Assembly (NCBI RefSeq): GCF_014303395.1
Contig: NZ_CP060298.1
Span: 2,809,001-2,873,000, forward strand
Source of the DNA: Nakamurella sp. PAMC28650
Lineage (GTDB): Bacteria > Actinomycetota > Actinomycetes > Mycobacteriales > Nakamurellaceae
Reading direction: 5' to 3'
Length of the DNA: 64,000 nt
Shown here in pieces: positions 9,268 through 18,407 of this stretch; positions within the stretch are counted from its first letter, which is position 1, and each line of letters opens with the position of its first letter. A model generated the notes under the pieces. That model was not told where the DNA came from and searched no databases. It worked only from the letters and a program-made list of their open reading frames with translations. A program made the position numbers and the translations under genes.

Positions 9268-9365
9268 GATGTCTTCGAGACTACGTTCAGGATTGAATGG
9301 CGAGACAATCGGCGCGCCTTGCGCGGCGCGGGCCGCCCGGACCTTACTTTCTTATCCAGAACCAC

Positions 9366-9394
9366 TTGACATAACTATAACCATCTGGTTGAGG
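9366..9394 (+). promoter_or_regulatory. Candidate ftsZ promoter with AACCA-TC-TGGTT dyad
   Basis: A consensus -35 hexamer TTGACA (9366-9371) stands about 140 bp upstream of ftsZ in an AT-richer island. A 5-bp dyad AACCA-TC-TGGTT occupies 9379-9390. With 17-bp spacing the -10 would be TTGAGG, which is weak, so the true -10 is uncertain. The 245-bp gap to the divergent TSUP gene contains nothing else I recognise except CAGCAG-like repeats near 9440-9470. Confidence 0.5.
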
Positions 9395-9512
9395 TTCAGA
9401 GTTTGGACGCCTCGCCCGGAGCCACCGCAGGCAGCAGTCGCACACAGCAGCAGACAGCAGTAGCAGACAGTCGAACCGAGAAATCGGACCAGCCAACAGG
9501 AAGGCAAAGGCG

Positions 9513-10700
9513 ATGACGCCACCGCACAACTACCTCGCCGTGATCAAGGTCGTCGGCATCGGCGGCGGCGGCGTCAACGCGGTCAACCGGATGATCGAGG
9601 TCGGCCTCCGCGGGGTCGAGTTCATCGCGATCAACACCGACGCCCAGGCGTTGCTGATGAGCGATGCCGACGTCAAGCTGGACGTCGGCCGCGAGCTCAC
9701 CAGGGGACTGGGCGCGGGCGCCAACCCGGACGTCGGACGGCAGGCCGCCGAGGACCACCGTGCGGAGATCGAGGAGGTCCTCAAGGGGGCCGACATGGTG
9801 TTCGTGACCGCCGGCGAGGGTGGCGGCACCGGTACCGGCGGAGCTCCCGTCGTCGCGTCGATCGCCCGCAATCTCGGTGCGCTGACCATCGGTGTCGTCA
9901 CCCGCCCGTTCGCCTTCGAGGGCAAGCGCCGCGGCGGCCAGGCCGAATCCGGGATCCAGGATCTGCGCAACGAGTGCGACACGCTGATCGTCATCCCCAA
10001 CGATCGGCTGCTCCAGCTCGGCGACCTCGGTGTCTCGCTGATGGACGCCTTCCGCTCTGCGGACGAGGTGTTGCTCAACGGTGTCCAGGGCATCACCGAC
10101 CTGATCACCACCCCCGGCCTGATCAACGTCGACTTCGCGGACGTCAAGTCGGTGATGGCCGGGGCCGGAACGGCGCTGATGGGGATCGGTTCGGCCCGCG
10201 GCGAGGGCCGGGCGGTCCAGGCCGCCGGCAAGGCGATCAGCTCACCGTTGCTCGAGGCGTCCATGGACGGCGCCCACGGCGTGCTGTTGTCGATCGCGGG
10301 TGGCTCCGATCTCGGCCTGTTCGAGATCAACGAAGCAGCCTCGCTGGTCCAGGAGGCTGCGCACGAGGACGCGAACATCATCTTCGGGACGGTCATCGAC
10401 GACTCCCTCGGCGACGAGGTGCGGGTGACCGTCATCGCGGCCGGCTTCGATTCGACACCGTCGATCGTGACCCCGGACCGACGCCCGGCCCGGAACATGG
10501 CCGATGCCACCGCCGGCGAGCTCCGTCCGCCGCCCCAGCCCTACCAGGGCGACGGTCAGCAGGCCCCGCAGGCGCCGTACGTCCCGCACACCCCCGCCGC
10601 GGCCCCGCCGGTCTCCGGCAGTGGTTACGGCGCCCCGCGTCAGGCCCGCCCCATCGATGACGACGACGACGTGGACGTGCCGCCCTTCATGAAGCGGTGA
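9513..10700 (+). CDS. ftsZ: cell division GTPase FtsZ
   Basis: FtsZ is the tubulin-like GTPase that forms the Z ring. The 395-aa product has the N-terminal nucleotide-binding segment [17 protein letters not shown], the tubulin signature [13 protein letters not shown] at about residues 103-115, and the T7 synergy-loop region [22 protein letters not shown] (about 208-229). A poorly conserved Pro/Ala/Gln linker (about 330-380) leads to the C-terminal peptide [13 protein letters not shown], which binds partners such as SepF. The ATG is preceded by CAGGAAGG at good spacing. Its stop overlaps pgeF as GTGA. Confidence 0.98.
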   Translation: MTPPHNYLAVIKVVGIGGGGVNAVNRMIEVGLRGVEFIAINTDAQALLMSDADVKLDVGRELTRGLGAGANPDVGRQAAEDHRAEIEEVLKGADMVFVTAGEGGGTGTGGAPVVASIARNLGALTIGVVTRPFAFEGKRRGGQAESGIQDLRNECDTLIVIPNDRLLQLGDLGVSLMDAFRSADEVLLNGVQGITDLITTPGLINVDFADVKSVMAGAGTALMGIGSARGEGRAVQAAGKAISSPLLEASMDGAHGVLLSIAGGSDLGLFEINEAASLVQEAAHEDANIIFGTVIDDSLGDEVRVTVIAAGFDSTPSIVTPDRRPARNMADATAGELRPPPQPYQGDGQQAPQAPYVPHTPAAAPPVSGSGYGAPRQARPIDDDDDVDVPPFMKR

Positions 10701-11446
10701 AGATCCCCCGTAGGCCGATGTACGACCCACCGGCTCCGGCCCCCACGTCGCTGTTCACCGGACGGCGTGGGCCGGCCGGCCCTGGCGAGTCCAAGCCTGG
10801 CTACGAGTCGTTCAATCTGGGGCTCAACGTCGGTGACGACCCGGTTGCGGTGGTAGCCAACCGGTCCGAGCTCGCCCGTCGGATCGGGTTGTCTCCCACG
10901 CACCTGGTCTTCATGGGCCAGGTGCACGGGACGACCGTCGTCCACGTCACCGGTCCCCGCCCGGACGCGGTCGCCGGGACCGACGCGATGGTCACCGCCA
11001 CACCGGGTCTCGCGCTCGCGGTGCTGGTGGCCGACTGCGTACCCCTGCTCCTGCGCGACCCACGGGCGGGTGTGATCGGGGTGGCCCACGCCGGTCGGCG
11101 GGGAGCCGCCGCCGGCATCGTGCCGGTCGTGATCGATCGGATGATCGGGCTGGGTGCCGGGGTCGTCGACCTGGAAGTCGTTCTCGGACCGGCGATCTGC
11201 GGCCGGTGCTACGAGGTGCCGGAGGCGATGCGCGACGAGGTGGACGCGCAGTTGCCCGGTTCCGCGTGCGTCACCTCCGACGGCACCGCCGGGCTGGACC
11301 TGCGCGCGGGTCTGATCCGTCAACTGCGCGGGCTCGGCGTCGGGTCCGTCGTCGTCGACGAGCGGTGCACCCGGGAGGATCCGGACCTGTTCAGCCACCG
11401 GGGGTCCGCCCCGACGGGCCGATTCGCGGGCGTCATCCGGCGCTGA
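10697..11446 (+). CDS. pgeF: peptidoglycan editing factor PgeF / YfiH family protein
   Basis: PgeF-type multicopper-oxidase-fold proteins remove wrongly incorporated residues from peptidoglycan precursors; members have also been shown to act as purine nucleoside phosphorylases. The 249-aa product has an N-terminal FTGRRG segment and the metal-site motifs GQVHG (about residue 74), VADCVPLLL (about 112) and AHAGRRG (about 134), then [12 protein letters not shown] (about 166). In most homologues the third motif reads AHAGWRG, so W is replaced by R here. It is coupled to ftsZ by a GTGA overlap. The YggS-type PLP protein that often follows is missing. Confidence 0.9.
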   Translation: MKIPRRPMYDPPAPAPTSLFTGRRGPAGPGESKPGYESFNLGLNVGDDPVAVVANRSELARRIGLSPTHLVFMGQVHGTTVVHVTGPRPDAVAGTDAMVTATPGLALAVLVADCVPLLLRDPRAGVIGVAHAGRRGAAAGIVPVVIDRMIGLGAGVVDLEVVLGPAICGRCYEVPEAMRDEVDAQLPGSACVTSDGTAGLDLRAGLIRQLRGLGVGSVVVDERCTREDPDLFSHRGSAPTGRFAGVIRR

Positions 11447-11458
11447 GGGTCACCCCGT

Positions 11459-11597
11459 CCCGCGCTCATCAACTTCGCCGGCGCTCATCAAATCGTCCAC
11501 TCCTGTCACACGCATCCCAGAACGTCCATCTTCGTGAGCGCGGACGATGTTGATCAGCGCGGGCACGGGAGTTGATCAGCGCGGGCGCGGGAGTTGA
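11459..11597. repeat. Intergenic facing-array repeat, locus A (22-nt units)
   Basis: The left half carries two units of the form CGCTCATCAA (first one CCCGCGCTCATCAAC). After about 42 bases the right half carries three units beginning GTTGATCAGCGCGGG at 11549, 11571 and 11593 (the third shorter and diverged), a period of 22. Left and right units are inverted copies of each other (one mismatch over 15 in the best pair), so the locus can fold as a long hairpin in more than one register. It lies between the co-directional genes pgeF and sepF, and its reverse complement shares sequence with the repeat at 35.6 kb. Confidence 0.75.
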
Positions 11598-11714
11598 CGG
11601 TTTACGGCCGCGGTGACGGTGTGTCGCACCGCGTGGGGTGGCCGTGAGGCCGATAACCTCGTGCCTAGCAGGAGTTCCGGTACACACCGTGCCGGCCGAG
11701 GAAGGAACGGACCA

Positions 11715-12416
11715 ATGGGATCGTGGCGCAAGGTCGGGGCTTTCCTCGGACTCAATCCGGGCGAGAGCCATCAGTACGACGCAGACGGGCACGAGGGTGC
11801 CGGCTACGAAGGCAGCCAGTACGACGAGGCCTATGACGCTCCCCGGGAGCGGGCCTCGTACGCGGGTCACCCGTACTCGCGCGATGGCGATGCGGGCGGG
11901 CTGAAGGCCTATCCCGAGGGCGGCTACACCGATCGGAAGACGGGTCCGCGTCTGGCGGAGCAGTCCGACGGCTACCGCGTCGACGAGGTGGGCGCGAGCG
12001 CCACTCCCGGCGGGCACTCGACGCGTGCCGGCGGATCGACCCGCCGCGGATTCGGCAGCGAACCGGTCACCCAGGGGGCTCTTGCCATGAAAGCCGATCA
12101 GCGTCGCGACGCCGACAGCAGCACCGCGTCCCGTCCCGCCAGCGTCAAGCTGACCGGATTCGGCGAGGCGCGCATCGTCGGGGAGAAGTACCGCGACGGC
12201 CAGTCAGTGATCTTGGACATGACGGGAATGTCCGATGCGGACGCCCGCAGGCTCGTCGACTTTTCCGCCGGACTGGCATTCTCGCTGCGTGGATCCATCG
12301 AGAAGGTGGCCCCGAAGGTGTTCATGTTGCTCCCCGCCGAGGCCGACATCGCGGGCGGATCGGCGACCGCACTGGAGGATGCACGGGCCTACGTCGGTGG
12401 GTACGCCGGTCGCTGA
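11715..12416 (+). CDS. sepF: cell division protein SepF
   Basis: SepF anchors FtsZ filaments to the membrane, a role essential in actinobacteria, which lack FtsA. The chosen ATG gives 233 aa and the expected amphipathic membrane-binding N-terminus MGSWRKVGAFLGL; it has GAAGGAA about 6 bases upstream. Residues about 15-125 are a Tyr/Gly/Asp-rich linker. The conserved C-terminal core (about 135-225) includes YRDGQSVILDMTGMSDADARRLVDFSAGLAF and SIEKVAPKVFMLLP. A possible -10 element TAACCT lies at 11654-11659, so transcription may begin inside the gap after pgeF. Confidence 0.95.
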   Translation: MGSWRKVGAFLGLNPGESHQYDADGHEGAGYEGSQYDEAYDAPRERASYAGHPYSRDGDAGGLKAYPEGGYTDRKTGPRLAEQSDGYRVDEVGASATPGGHSTRAGGSTRRGFGSEPVTQGALAMKADQRRDADSSTASRPASVKLTGFGEARIVGEKYRDGQSVILDMTGMSDADARRLVDFSAGLAFSLRGSIEKVAPKVFMLLPAEADIAGGSATALEDARAYVGGYAGR

Positions 12417-12464
12417 CGTGGGTGGCGGTCAGGTTCGTCCCCGAAATCAGGTAGTAGTAGAGGG

Positions 12465-12764
12465 GTGAACATCGTCTGGCAGGTCGCCTACCTGTTGCTC
12501 TGGATCTTCCGGTTGCTCCTGATCGGCCGGATCGTGATCGAGATCGTCAGGGTGTTCGCGAAAACCTGGCGGCCGATCGGACGACCGGCCGCCTCCATGG
12601 AGATCCTCTATGCGAGCACCGACCCTCCGGTCAAACTGTTTCGCCGGGTGATCCCGATGGTGCGTCTCGGCGGGGTAGGGTTCGACCTCAGCATTTATGT
12701 TCTGTTCATCATCATCTTGATCCTGATGGCCGTGACGCAGAGCCTGGCCTACGCCAGCGCCTGA
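12465..12764 (+). CDS. YggT family membrane protein
   Basis: A 99-aa integral membrane protein with two hydrophobic segments (about residues 4-30 and 70-95) and a cytoplasmic or periplasmic loop containing SMEILYASTDPPVKLFRRVIP, the YggT family signature. Its role is not well defined; the family sits beside sepF and divIVA in many Gram-positive bacteria and is linked to division or osmotic responses. The GTG start follows a purine-rich AGAGGG that is very close, so ribosome-binding spacing is poor. Position in the dcw cluster strengthens the call. Confidence 0.88.
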   Translation: MNIVWQVAYLLLWIFRLLLIGRIVIEIVRVFAKTWRPIGRPAASMEILYASTDPPVKLFRRVIPMVRLGGVGFDLSIYVLFIIILILMAVTQSLAYASA

Positions 12765-12816
12765 GAACCGGTCGTCGTCATCGTCATCGTTGACATCGCC
12801 ACGCAAGGAGTTAGCA

Positions 12817-13668
12817 ATGCGGCTCACGCCAGCCGACGTCCACAACGTCGCCTTCAAGAAGCCCTCGATCGGTAAGCGGGGGTACGACGAGGACGAGGTC
12901 GACGCCTTCCTGGACCTGGTCGAAGCGGAGCTCAGTCGCCTCATCGAGGAGAACAACGAGCTGACCCAGCGGTTGTCCGCGGCCCAGGCCAGCGGATTTG
13001 CTGCCGGTGCACCGGTCGAGCAGGCTCCGCAGCAGCAGCCGGGGGCGGTCCAGCAGTACGTCGACCAGGCGCCCGCCGATGGTCAGCACGAGCACGAGGC
13101 GCCGGAAGCCCAGCCGGAGCCGGTATCGATCGAGAAGACCCCCGAGATCGCCGCGCCGGTCGTCGCGGCTGCTGTGGCGGAGGCCGGTCCGGCCGCTCAC
13201 CACGTACAGGCCGCCAAACTGCTGGGCCTGGCCCAGGAGACTGCGGAACGCCTCACCGGGGACGCAGCGGCCGAGGCCGAAGCCACCCGGAGTGCCGCGA
13301 AGGCGGAGTCCGAGAAGCTGGTCGGGGACGCTCAGAGCGAGGCGAACCGCCTGGTGTCCGAGGCGCAGAACAAGTCGGACGGCATGGTGAACGAAGCCAC
13401 CGCCAAGGCCGAGGCACTGGAGCGGGACAGCCGGATCCGCGCCGATGCCATGGACCGCGAGGCACAGGGCAAGTACTCCCAGGTGATGAGCCAGCTCACC
13501 GAGCAGCGCACCACCCTGGAGAAGAAGATCGACGACCTGCGGGTGTACGAGCGCGAGTACCGCAGCCGCCTGAAGAGCTGGATCACCGATCAGCTGTCGC
13601 AGTTGGACGAGAGCGGCGCTCCGGTCAACGACAACAGCGACCAGCACGTCACCCAGGGTGCCGAGTAA
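12817..13668 (+). CDS. divIVA: DivIVA/Wag31-type polar growth protein
   Basis: DivIVA (Wag31) is a coiled-coil protein that assembles at curved membrane and directs polar wall growth in actinobacteria. The 283-aa product starts with the conserved lipid-binding domain MRLTPADVHNVAFKKPSIGKR... and DEDEVDAFLDLVEAEL (about residues 25-45). It has a Gln/Pro/Ala-rich linker (about 65-135) and a long C-terminal coiled coil (about 140-270) dense in Ala, Glu and Arg. The ATG at the conserved MRLT is preceded by AAGGAG at ideal spacing, which rules out the upstream TTG. The stop is followed almost immediately by the ileS leader. Confidence 0.95.
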   Translation: MRLTPADVHNVAFKKPSIGKRGYDEDEVDAFLDLVEAELSRLIEENNELTQRLSAAQASGFAAGAPVEQAPQQQPGAVQQYVDQAPADGQHEHEAPEAQPEPVSIEKTPEIAAPVVAAAVAEAGPAAHHVQAAKLLGLAQETAERLTGDAAAEAEATRSAAKAESEKLVGDAQSEANRLVSEAQNKSDGMVNEATAKAEALERDSRIRADAMDREAQGKYSQVMSQLTEQRTTLEKKIDDLRVYEREYRSRLKSWITDQLSQLDESGAPVNDNSDQHVTQGAE

Positions 13669-13694
13669 CATCTGCTGTCGAACGTGTAGTCGGC

Positions 13695-13925
13695 GTCGAC
13701 CCGGCCATCACCGGCGAGCCATTCGGAAGAACGACGTAGCAGGTCCCCGGCTTCGGCCGGGGGCTTTGCTCGTTCATTAGAACCGAACGGGACCTGGCCC
13801 GTCACAGCCGGGAGTGCTCTGGCCGCTCTACGAGCGGGCGGCGCACGACGAGTGGTCCCGGGTTCTCCGGGGCAAGCGGGGTGGTACCGCGGTCCGGCTC
13901 TCCTGACGGGAGCCTGGGTCGTCCC
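13695..13925 (+). promoter_or_regulatory. T-box riboswitch (isoleucine type, ultrashort stem I) upstream of ileS
   Basis: The canonical T-box TGGTACCGCGG is at 13882-13892, followed by a hairpin around GGCTCTCC/GGGAGCC and the common tail GGGTCGTCCC. Upstream, CCGG-CCATCA-CCGG (13701-13714) forms a very short stem whose loop carries the isoleucine specifier ATC (13707-13709). This is the ultrashort stem I layout known for actinobacterial ileS leaders, which act on translation initiation by sensing uncharged tRNA-Ile. A perfect 7-bp TTCG hairpin (13745-13762) lies between the two parts. A possible -10 TAACAT overlaps the divIVA stop (13666-13671). Confidence 0.92.
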
Positions 13926-13964
13926 TGTGGCCTGATGCCGGCTGTGGACGAGAGGTACCCCGAG

Positions 13965-16900
13965 ATGAACGACCGCACCGCCTACCCGCTCGCCGGCTCC
14001 GGCGAGGTCACCGCCCGGCCCGACTTCCCGGTCGCCGAGAGCGCAACGTTGGCGTACTGGAAGTCGGACGACACCTTCCAGGCGTCCATCGACCAGCGCG
14101 ATGGCGGCGAGAACGGCTCCAACGAGTTCGTCTTCTACGACGGCCCCCCGTTCGCCAACGGCCTTCCGCACTACGGCCACCTGCTGACCGGGTACGTCAA
14201 GGACGTCGTCCCGCGCTACAAGACCATGCGCGGGCAGAAGGTCGAGCGTCGATTCGGCTGGGACACCCACGGTCTGCCGGCCGAGCTGGAGGCCGAGCGG
14301 CAGCTGGGCATCAAGGGCCGCGGCGAGATCCTCGGGATGGGCATCGAGAAGTTCAACGACGCCTGTCGGGAGTCGGTGATGCGCTACGCCAACGAGTGGC
14401 AGGACTACGTCACCAAGCAGGCTCGCTGGGTCGACTTCGACAACGACTACAAGACTCTCGACCCGTCGTACATGGAGAGCGTCCTGTGGGCCTTCAAGAC
14501 GCTCTACGACAAGGGCTACGTCTACGAGGGGCAGCGGGTGCTGCCGTACTGCTGGGTCGACGAGACGCCGCTGTCCAACCACGAGCTCAAGATGGACGAC
14601 GACGTCTACCAGCAGCGTCAGGACCCGTCGGTGACGATCTGGGTGCAGCTGTCCACGGGCGAGCGGCTGATGGCCTGGACCACCACTCCGTGGACGCTGC
14701 CCAGCAACCTGGCGATGGCGGTCGGGCCGGACCTGGACTACGTCGTCGTCGAGTCCGCCTCCGAGGGTCGGCCCGCGGAGCGGTACATCCTGGCCGAAGC
14801 GCGGCTGGCCTCCTACGCCCGCGAGCTCGGCGAGGACATCGCCGACCACGTGGTCGACCGGCTCAAGGGCAGCGAGCTCGTCGGGCGGACCTACGAGCCG
14901 CTGTTCGGCTTCCTGACGGACGTCGCGGTGTTCGGCACCGAGGCGGCCTTCCGGGTGATCCCGGCCGACCACGTCACCACCGAGGACGGCACCGGCGTCG
15001 TGCACATGGCCCCCGCCTACGGCGAGGAGGACCAGATCGCCTGCGAGGCCGCCGGAATCCCGACGATCCTGACGGTCGACGACCGGGCCCGCTTCCTCCC
15101 GATCGTCCCGCCGTACGCGGGCATGCAGGTCTTCGACGCCAACCCGTTCGTCATCGACGACCTGAAGCGCAGCGGGCACCTGGTCCGGCGGGAGACCTAC
15201 GAGCACAGCTATCCGCACTGCTGGCGCTGCCGGAACCCACTGATCTACAAGGCGGTCTCGTCCTGGTTCGTCGAGGTGACCAAGTTCCGTGACCGGATGG
15301 TCGAGCTCAACCAGCAGATCACCTGGGTCCCTGAGCACATCAAGGACGGCCAGTTCGGCAAGTGGCTGGCCAACGCCCGCGACTGGTCGATCAGCCGGAA
15401 CCGCTTCTGGGGCAGTCCGATCCCGGTCTGGAAGTCCGACGATCCGCTGTACCCGCGGGTCGACGTCTACGGCTCGATCGCCGAGCTGGAGGCCGACTTC
15501 GGCACCACCGTCACGGATCTGCACCGGCCCTACATCGATGACCTGACGCGCCCGAACCCGGACGACCCGACGGGCCGTTCCACCATGCGCCGGGTCACCG
15601 ACGTGCTCGACGTCTGGTTCGACTCCGGCTCGATGCCCTACGCGCAGGTGCACTACCCGTTCGAGAACAAGGAGTGGTTCGAGGGCGGACATTTCCCCGG
15701 TGACTTCATCGTCGAGTACATCGGCCAGACGCGCGGCTGGTTCTACCTGATGCACGTGCTGGCGACGGCACTGTTCGACCGGCCGGCGTTCTCCACCTGC
15801 ATCAGCCACGGCATCGTGCTCGGCGACGACGGACGGAAGATGTCCAAGTCCCTGCGCAACTACCCGGACGTCAACGAGGTCTTCGCGCGCGACGGTTCAG
15901 ACGCCATGCGCTGGTTCCTGATGGCCTCGCCGATCCTGCGGGGCGGCAACCTGATCGTCTCCGAGGCGGGCATCCGCGAAGGGGTCCGGCAGGCCGTCCT
16001 GCCGCTGTGGAACGCTTACTACTTCCTGACGCTCTACGCCGGTGCCGCCGGAAAGGTCGGCCGGATCCGCACGGATTCGGAGGACGTGCTCGATCGGTAT
16101 GTCTTGGCGAAGACTTCGACACTGGTCGACGAGATCACCGCCCAGATGGACGTCTACGACATCGCGGGTGCCTGCGCCTCGGTGCGCAACTTCCTCGAGG
16201 TGCTGACCAACTGGTACGTCCGGCGGTCCCGTCAGCGCTTCTGGGACGGTGACGACGACGCGATCGACACCCTGCACACGGTGCTGGAGGTGGTCTGTCG
16301 GGTGGCAGCATCGCTGCTGCCCCTGACGACCGAGCAGATCTGGCGCGGCCTGACGGGAGGGCGGTCGGTGCATCTGACCGATTGGCCCAGCCTGACCGGT
16401 CCGGGTGCGCTGCCGGCAGATCCGGAACTGGTGGCGGCGATGGACGAGGCCCGTGAGATCGCCTCGGTCGCGCTGTCGCTGCGCAAGGGCGCGAAGTTGC
16501 GGGTCCGCCAGCCGCTGGCCGCCCTGACCGTCGCTTCCGGCGCCTCGGATCGACTGCAGCAGTTCGGCTCTCTGCTCGCGGAGGAGGTCAACGTGCGGTC
16601 GGTGTCGATCACCCCGATCGGCGATGGCGGTGACGACATCAGGGTCGAACGCAAGCTGGCCGTCAACGCCCGCGCTGCCGGGCCACGGCTGGGCAAGCAG
16701 GTGCAGCAGGTGATCGGAGCCGCCAAGAAGGGTGACTGGTCGGTCGACGCGGACGGCGCAGTGGTCGTCGGCGGGGTCGCCCTGGTCGAGGGCGAGTACA
16801 CCCTGGACCTGGTGGCCTCTGGCAGCGGGACCGATGTGATCGGGATGCTCCGATCCGGTGGTTTCGTCTCGCTGGACACCGTGCTGGACGTCGAGCTCAT

Positions 16901-17168
16901 CGAGCAGGGCTGGGTGAACGACCTTCTCCGCCTGGTGCAGCAGGCCCGCAAGGACGCCGGATTCCAGGTATCCGACCGGATCAGCCTCGCTCTGGCCGTT
17001 CCGGACGATCTCTGGGCCGCCGTCGACGTCCGCCGGGAGCAGGTGGCCGCCGAGACTCTCGCCACCGCGATCGGCCGGGTGCCGCACATCGAATCGGAGC
17101 GGGCGGTCACCGGGGAGGTGGGTGACGGCATCAAGGTGGTGCTGGCTGTCGCTCTGGCGGCGGACTGA
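13965..17168 (+). CDS. ileS: isoleucyl-tRNA synthetase
   Basis: This class I aminoacyl-tRNA synthetase charges tRNA-Ile and edits misactivated valine. The HIGH-type motif GLPHYGH is at about residue 65, the CP1 editing domain includes [11 protein letters not shown] (about 242), and the KMSKS loop [12 protein letters not shown] is at about 624. A C-terminal anticodon-binding region follows. The chosen ATG ([11 protein letters not shown]) gives 1067 aa, close to the family size, with GAGAGG about 9 bases upstream. Longer in-frame starts would fall inside the T-box. Regulation by the leader riboswitch is expected: low charged tRNA-Ile should raise translation. Confidence 0.97.
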   Translation: MNDRTAYPLAGSGEVTARPDFPVAESATLAYWKSDDTFQASIDQRDGGENGSNEFVFYDGPPFANGLPHYGHLLTGYVKDVVPRYKTMRGQKVERRFGWDTHGLPAELEAERQLGIKGRGEILGMGIEKFNDACRESVMRYANEWQDYVTKQARWVDFDNDYKTLDPSYMESVLWAFKTLYDKGYVYEGQRVLPYCWVDETPLSNHELKMDDDVYQQRQDPSVTIWVQLSTGERLMAWTTTPWTLPSNLAMAVGPDLDYVVVESASEGRPAERYILAEARLASYARELGEDIADHVVDRLKGSELVGRTYEPLFGFLTDVAVFGTEAAFRVIPADHVTTEDGTGVVHMAPAYGEEDQIACEAAGIPTILTVDDRARFLPIVPPYAGMQVFDANPFVIDDLKRSGHLVRRETYEHSYPHCWRCRNPLIYKAVSSWFVEVTKFRDRMVELNQQITWVPEHIKDGQFGKWLANARDWSISRNRFWGSPIPVWKSDDPLYPRVDVYGSIAELEADFGTTVTDLHRPYIDDLTRPNPDDPTGRSTMRRVTDVLDVWFDSGSMPYAQVHYPFENKEWFEGGHFPGDFIVEYIGQTRGWFYLMHVLATALFDRPAFSTCISHGIVLGDDGRKMSKSLRNYPDVNEVFARDGSDAMRWFLMASPILRGGNLIVSEAGIREGVRQAVLPLWNAYYFLTLYAGAAGKVGRIRTDSEDVLDRYVLAKTSTLVDEITAQMDVYDIAGACASVRNFLEVLTNWYVRRSRQRFWDGDDDAIDTLHTVLEVVCRVAASLLPLTTEQIWRGLTGGRSVHLTDWPSLTGPGALPADPELVAAMDEAREIASVALSLRKGAKLRVRQPLAALTVASGASDRLQQFGSLLAEEVNVRSVSITPIGDGGDDIRVERKLAVNARAAGPRLGKQVQQVIGAAKKGDWSVDADGAVVVGGVALVEGEYTLDLVASGSGTDVIGMLRSGGFVSLDTVLDVELIEQGWVNDLLRLVQQARKDAGFQVSDRISLALAVPDDLWAAVDVRREQVAAETLATAIGRVPHIESERAVTGEVGDGIKVVLAVALAAD

Positions 17169-17408
17169 CCGACCACGGTGTGGGGAAACGGCTCGACGGC
17201 TGCGGTGACGGGGCTGCGGGCCGACCCGGGAACTATGCAACCACGCCGGGTGACACGCCTGTACCTCCCGCGGGTGCCTGGCCCGACGGGAGCAGGGAAG
17301 GCCTGGTCACGGCGATTTCGTCGCCAACTCGCCGTGTGACGTTCGCCCAATCCACACCCGGATCTGTTCCGATGGAGAGCCGGACAAGTGCACGATTGTT
17401 CGGACACC

Positions 17409-17428
17409 TGCGCACAACGATGTGCGCA
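17409..17428. promoter_or_regulatory. 8-bp perfect dyad upstream of the cpdA-like gene
   Basis: TGCGCACA-ACGA-TGTGCGCA is a perfect inverted repeat ending 31 bases before the ATG of the phosphoesterase gene. It could be a repressor or activator operator, or an RNA hairpin in the leader. It is not a match to the TGTGA-N6-TCACA cAMP-receptor consensus, despite the predicted cAMP-linked function of the gene. The remaining 17.17-17.46 kb gap after ileS shows no gene I can support. Confidence 0.4.
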
Positions 17429-17459
17429 CGCGAGCGGGACTGACGAACGAGGTTGAGCA

Positions 17460-18407
17460 ATGGTCGAGAATGCGACTCCGGCTGTGGCGGTCCAGTCGGT
17501 GGCGGTCCAATATCCGCGACCCGGGCATTTCTTGCTGCACGTCAGCGACACCCATTTCGTCGGGGACGGCCTGCTCTACGGTGCCGTCGACGTCGAGGGC
17601 CACCTGACGGAATTGCTGGGCCGGTTCGAGGCGAGCCATTCCAGGCCCGAGGCGATTGTCATCACCGGCGACATGGCCGACAACGGCGATCCGGCCGCCT
17701 ATCGCCGCCTGCGAGGCATCGTGGAGCCGGTCGCCCTGCGGCTCGGCGCCCAGGTAATCTGGGTGATGGGCAACCACGACAGCCGCGCCGCCGTCCGCGT
17801 GTGCCTGCTCGACGAGGAGCCCTCCAACGATCCGATCGATCAGGTGCACTGGCTCGGGGGTCTGCGGGTGATCGCGCTCGACACCTCCGTGCCCGGGCGT
17901 CACCACGGCGAGGTGAGCGAGGCGCAGCTCGCCTGGCTGGCGGCCGAACTGGCCACCGGGGCGCCCGAGGGCACGATCCTGGCGATGCATCATCCGCCGG
18001 TCCCCAGCGTGCTGGATCTGGCCGTACTGGTGGAACTACAGGATCAGCAGCGGCTGGCCGCGGTATTGGCCGGTAGCGATGTCCGGACCATCCTGGCCGG
18101 TCATCTTCACTACTCGACCACGGCGATGTTCGCCGGCATCAACGTCTCGGTGGCCTCGGCGAGCTGCTACACGCAGGACCTGGCCGTCTCCGGGGGTGCG
18201 ATGCGCAGCCGGGACGGCGCCCAGGCCATCAACCTGGTGCACGTCTTCGACCACACCGTGATGCACTCGGTGGCACCGATGGGCAGCTTTCCGGTGTTGT
18301 CCGCGGTATCGGCCGACCAGGCGACGGCTCAGCTGGAGAGGGCCGGGATCGTGCTCGCCCCGGTGTCGATCGCTGCCTTCTCCCAGGGCGCCGGAACCGC
18401 GAAGTAG
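17460..18407 (+). CDS. metallophosphoesterase, CpdA/Rv0805-like (possible 3',5'-cyclic nucleotide phosphodiesterase)
   Basis: The 315-aa product has the complete calcineurin-like dimetal motif set in order: DTHF (D-x-H, about residue 30), GDMADNGD (about 69), GNHD (about 105), MHHPP (about 180) and GHLHYST (about 217). This order and the LLHVSDTHF opening match the CpdA/Rv0805 class III cyclic nucleotide phosphodiesterases, which hydrolyse cAMP and other phosphodiesters. The ATG has GAGGTTGAG upstream. The last 79 bp overlap the 3' end of the convergent Stealth gene. Substrate is inferred from family only. Confidence 0.85.
   Translation: MVENATPAVAVQSVAVQYPRPGHFLLHVSDTHFVGDGLLYGAVDVEGHLTELLGRFEASHSRPEAIVITGDMADNGDPAAYRRLRGIVEPVALRLGAQVIWVMGNHDSRAAVRVCLLDEEPSNDPIDQVHWLGGLRVIALDTSVPGRHHGEVSEAQLAWLAAELATGAPEGTILAMHHPPVPSVLDLAVLVELQDQQRLAAVLAGSDVRTILAGHLHYSTTAMFAGINVSVASASCYTQDLAVSGGAMRSRDGAQAINLVHVFDHTVMHSVAPMGSFPVLSAVSADQATAQLERAGIVLAPVSIAAFSQGAGTAK

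Noticed and set aside
13745-13762. TTCG hairpin as a simple terminator for divIVA
   Set aside because: It lies between the specifier stem and T-box of the ileS leader, so a leader stem is at least as likely; not called as a separate terminator.
17180-17443. 87-residue open frame between ileS and the phosphoesterase
   Set aside because: No ribosome-binding site, no domain and it spans the dyad; judged non-coding.
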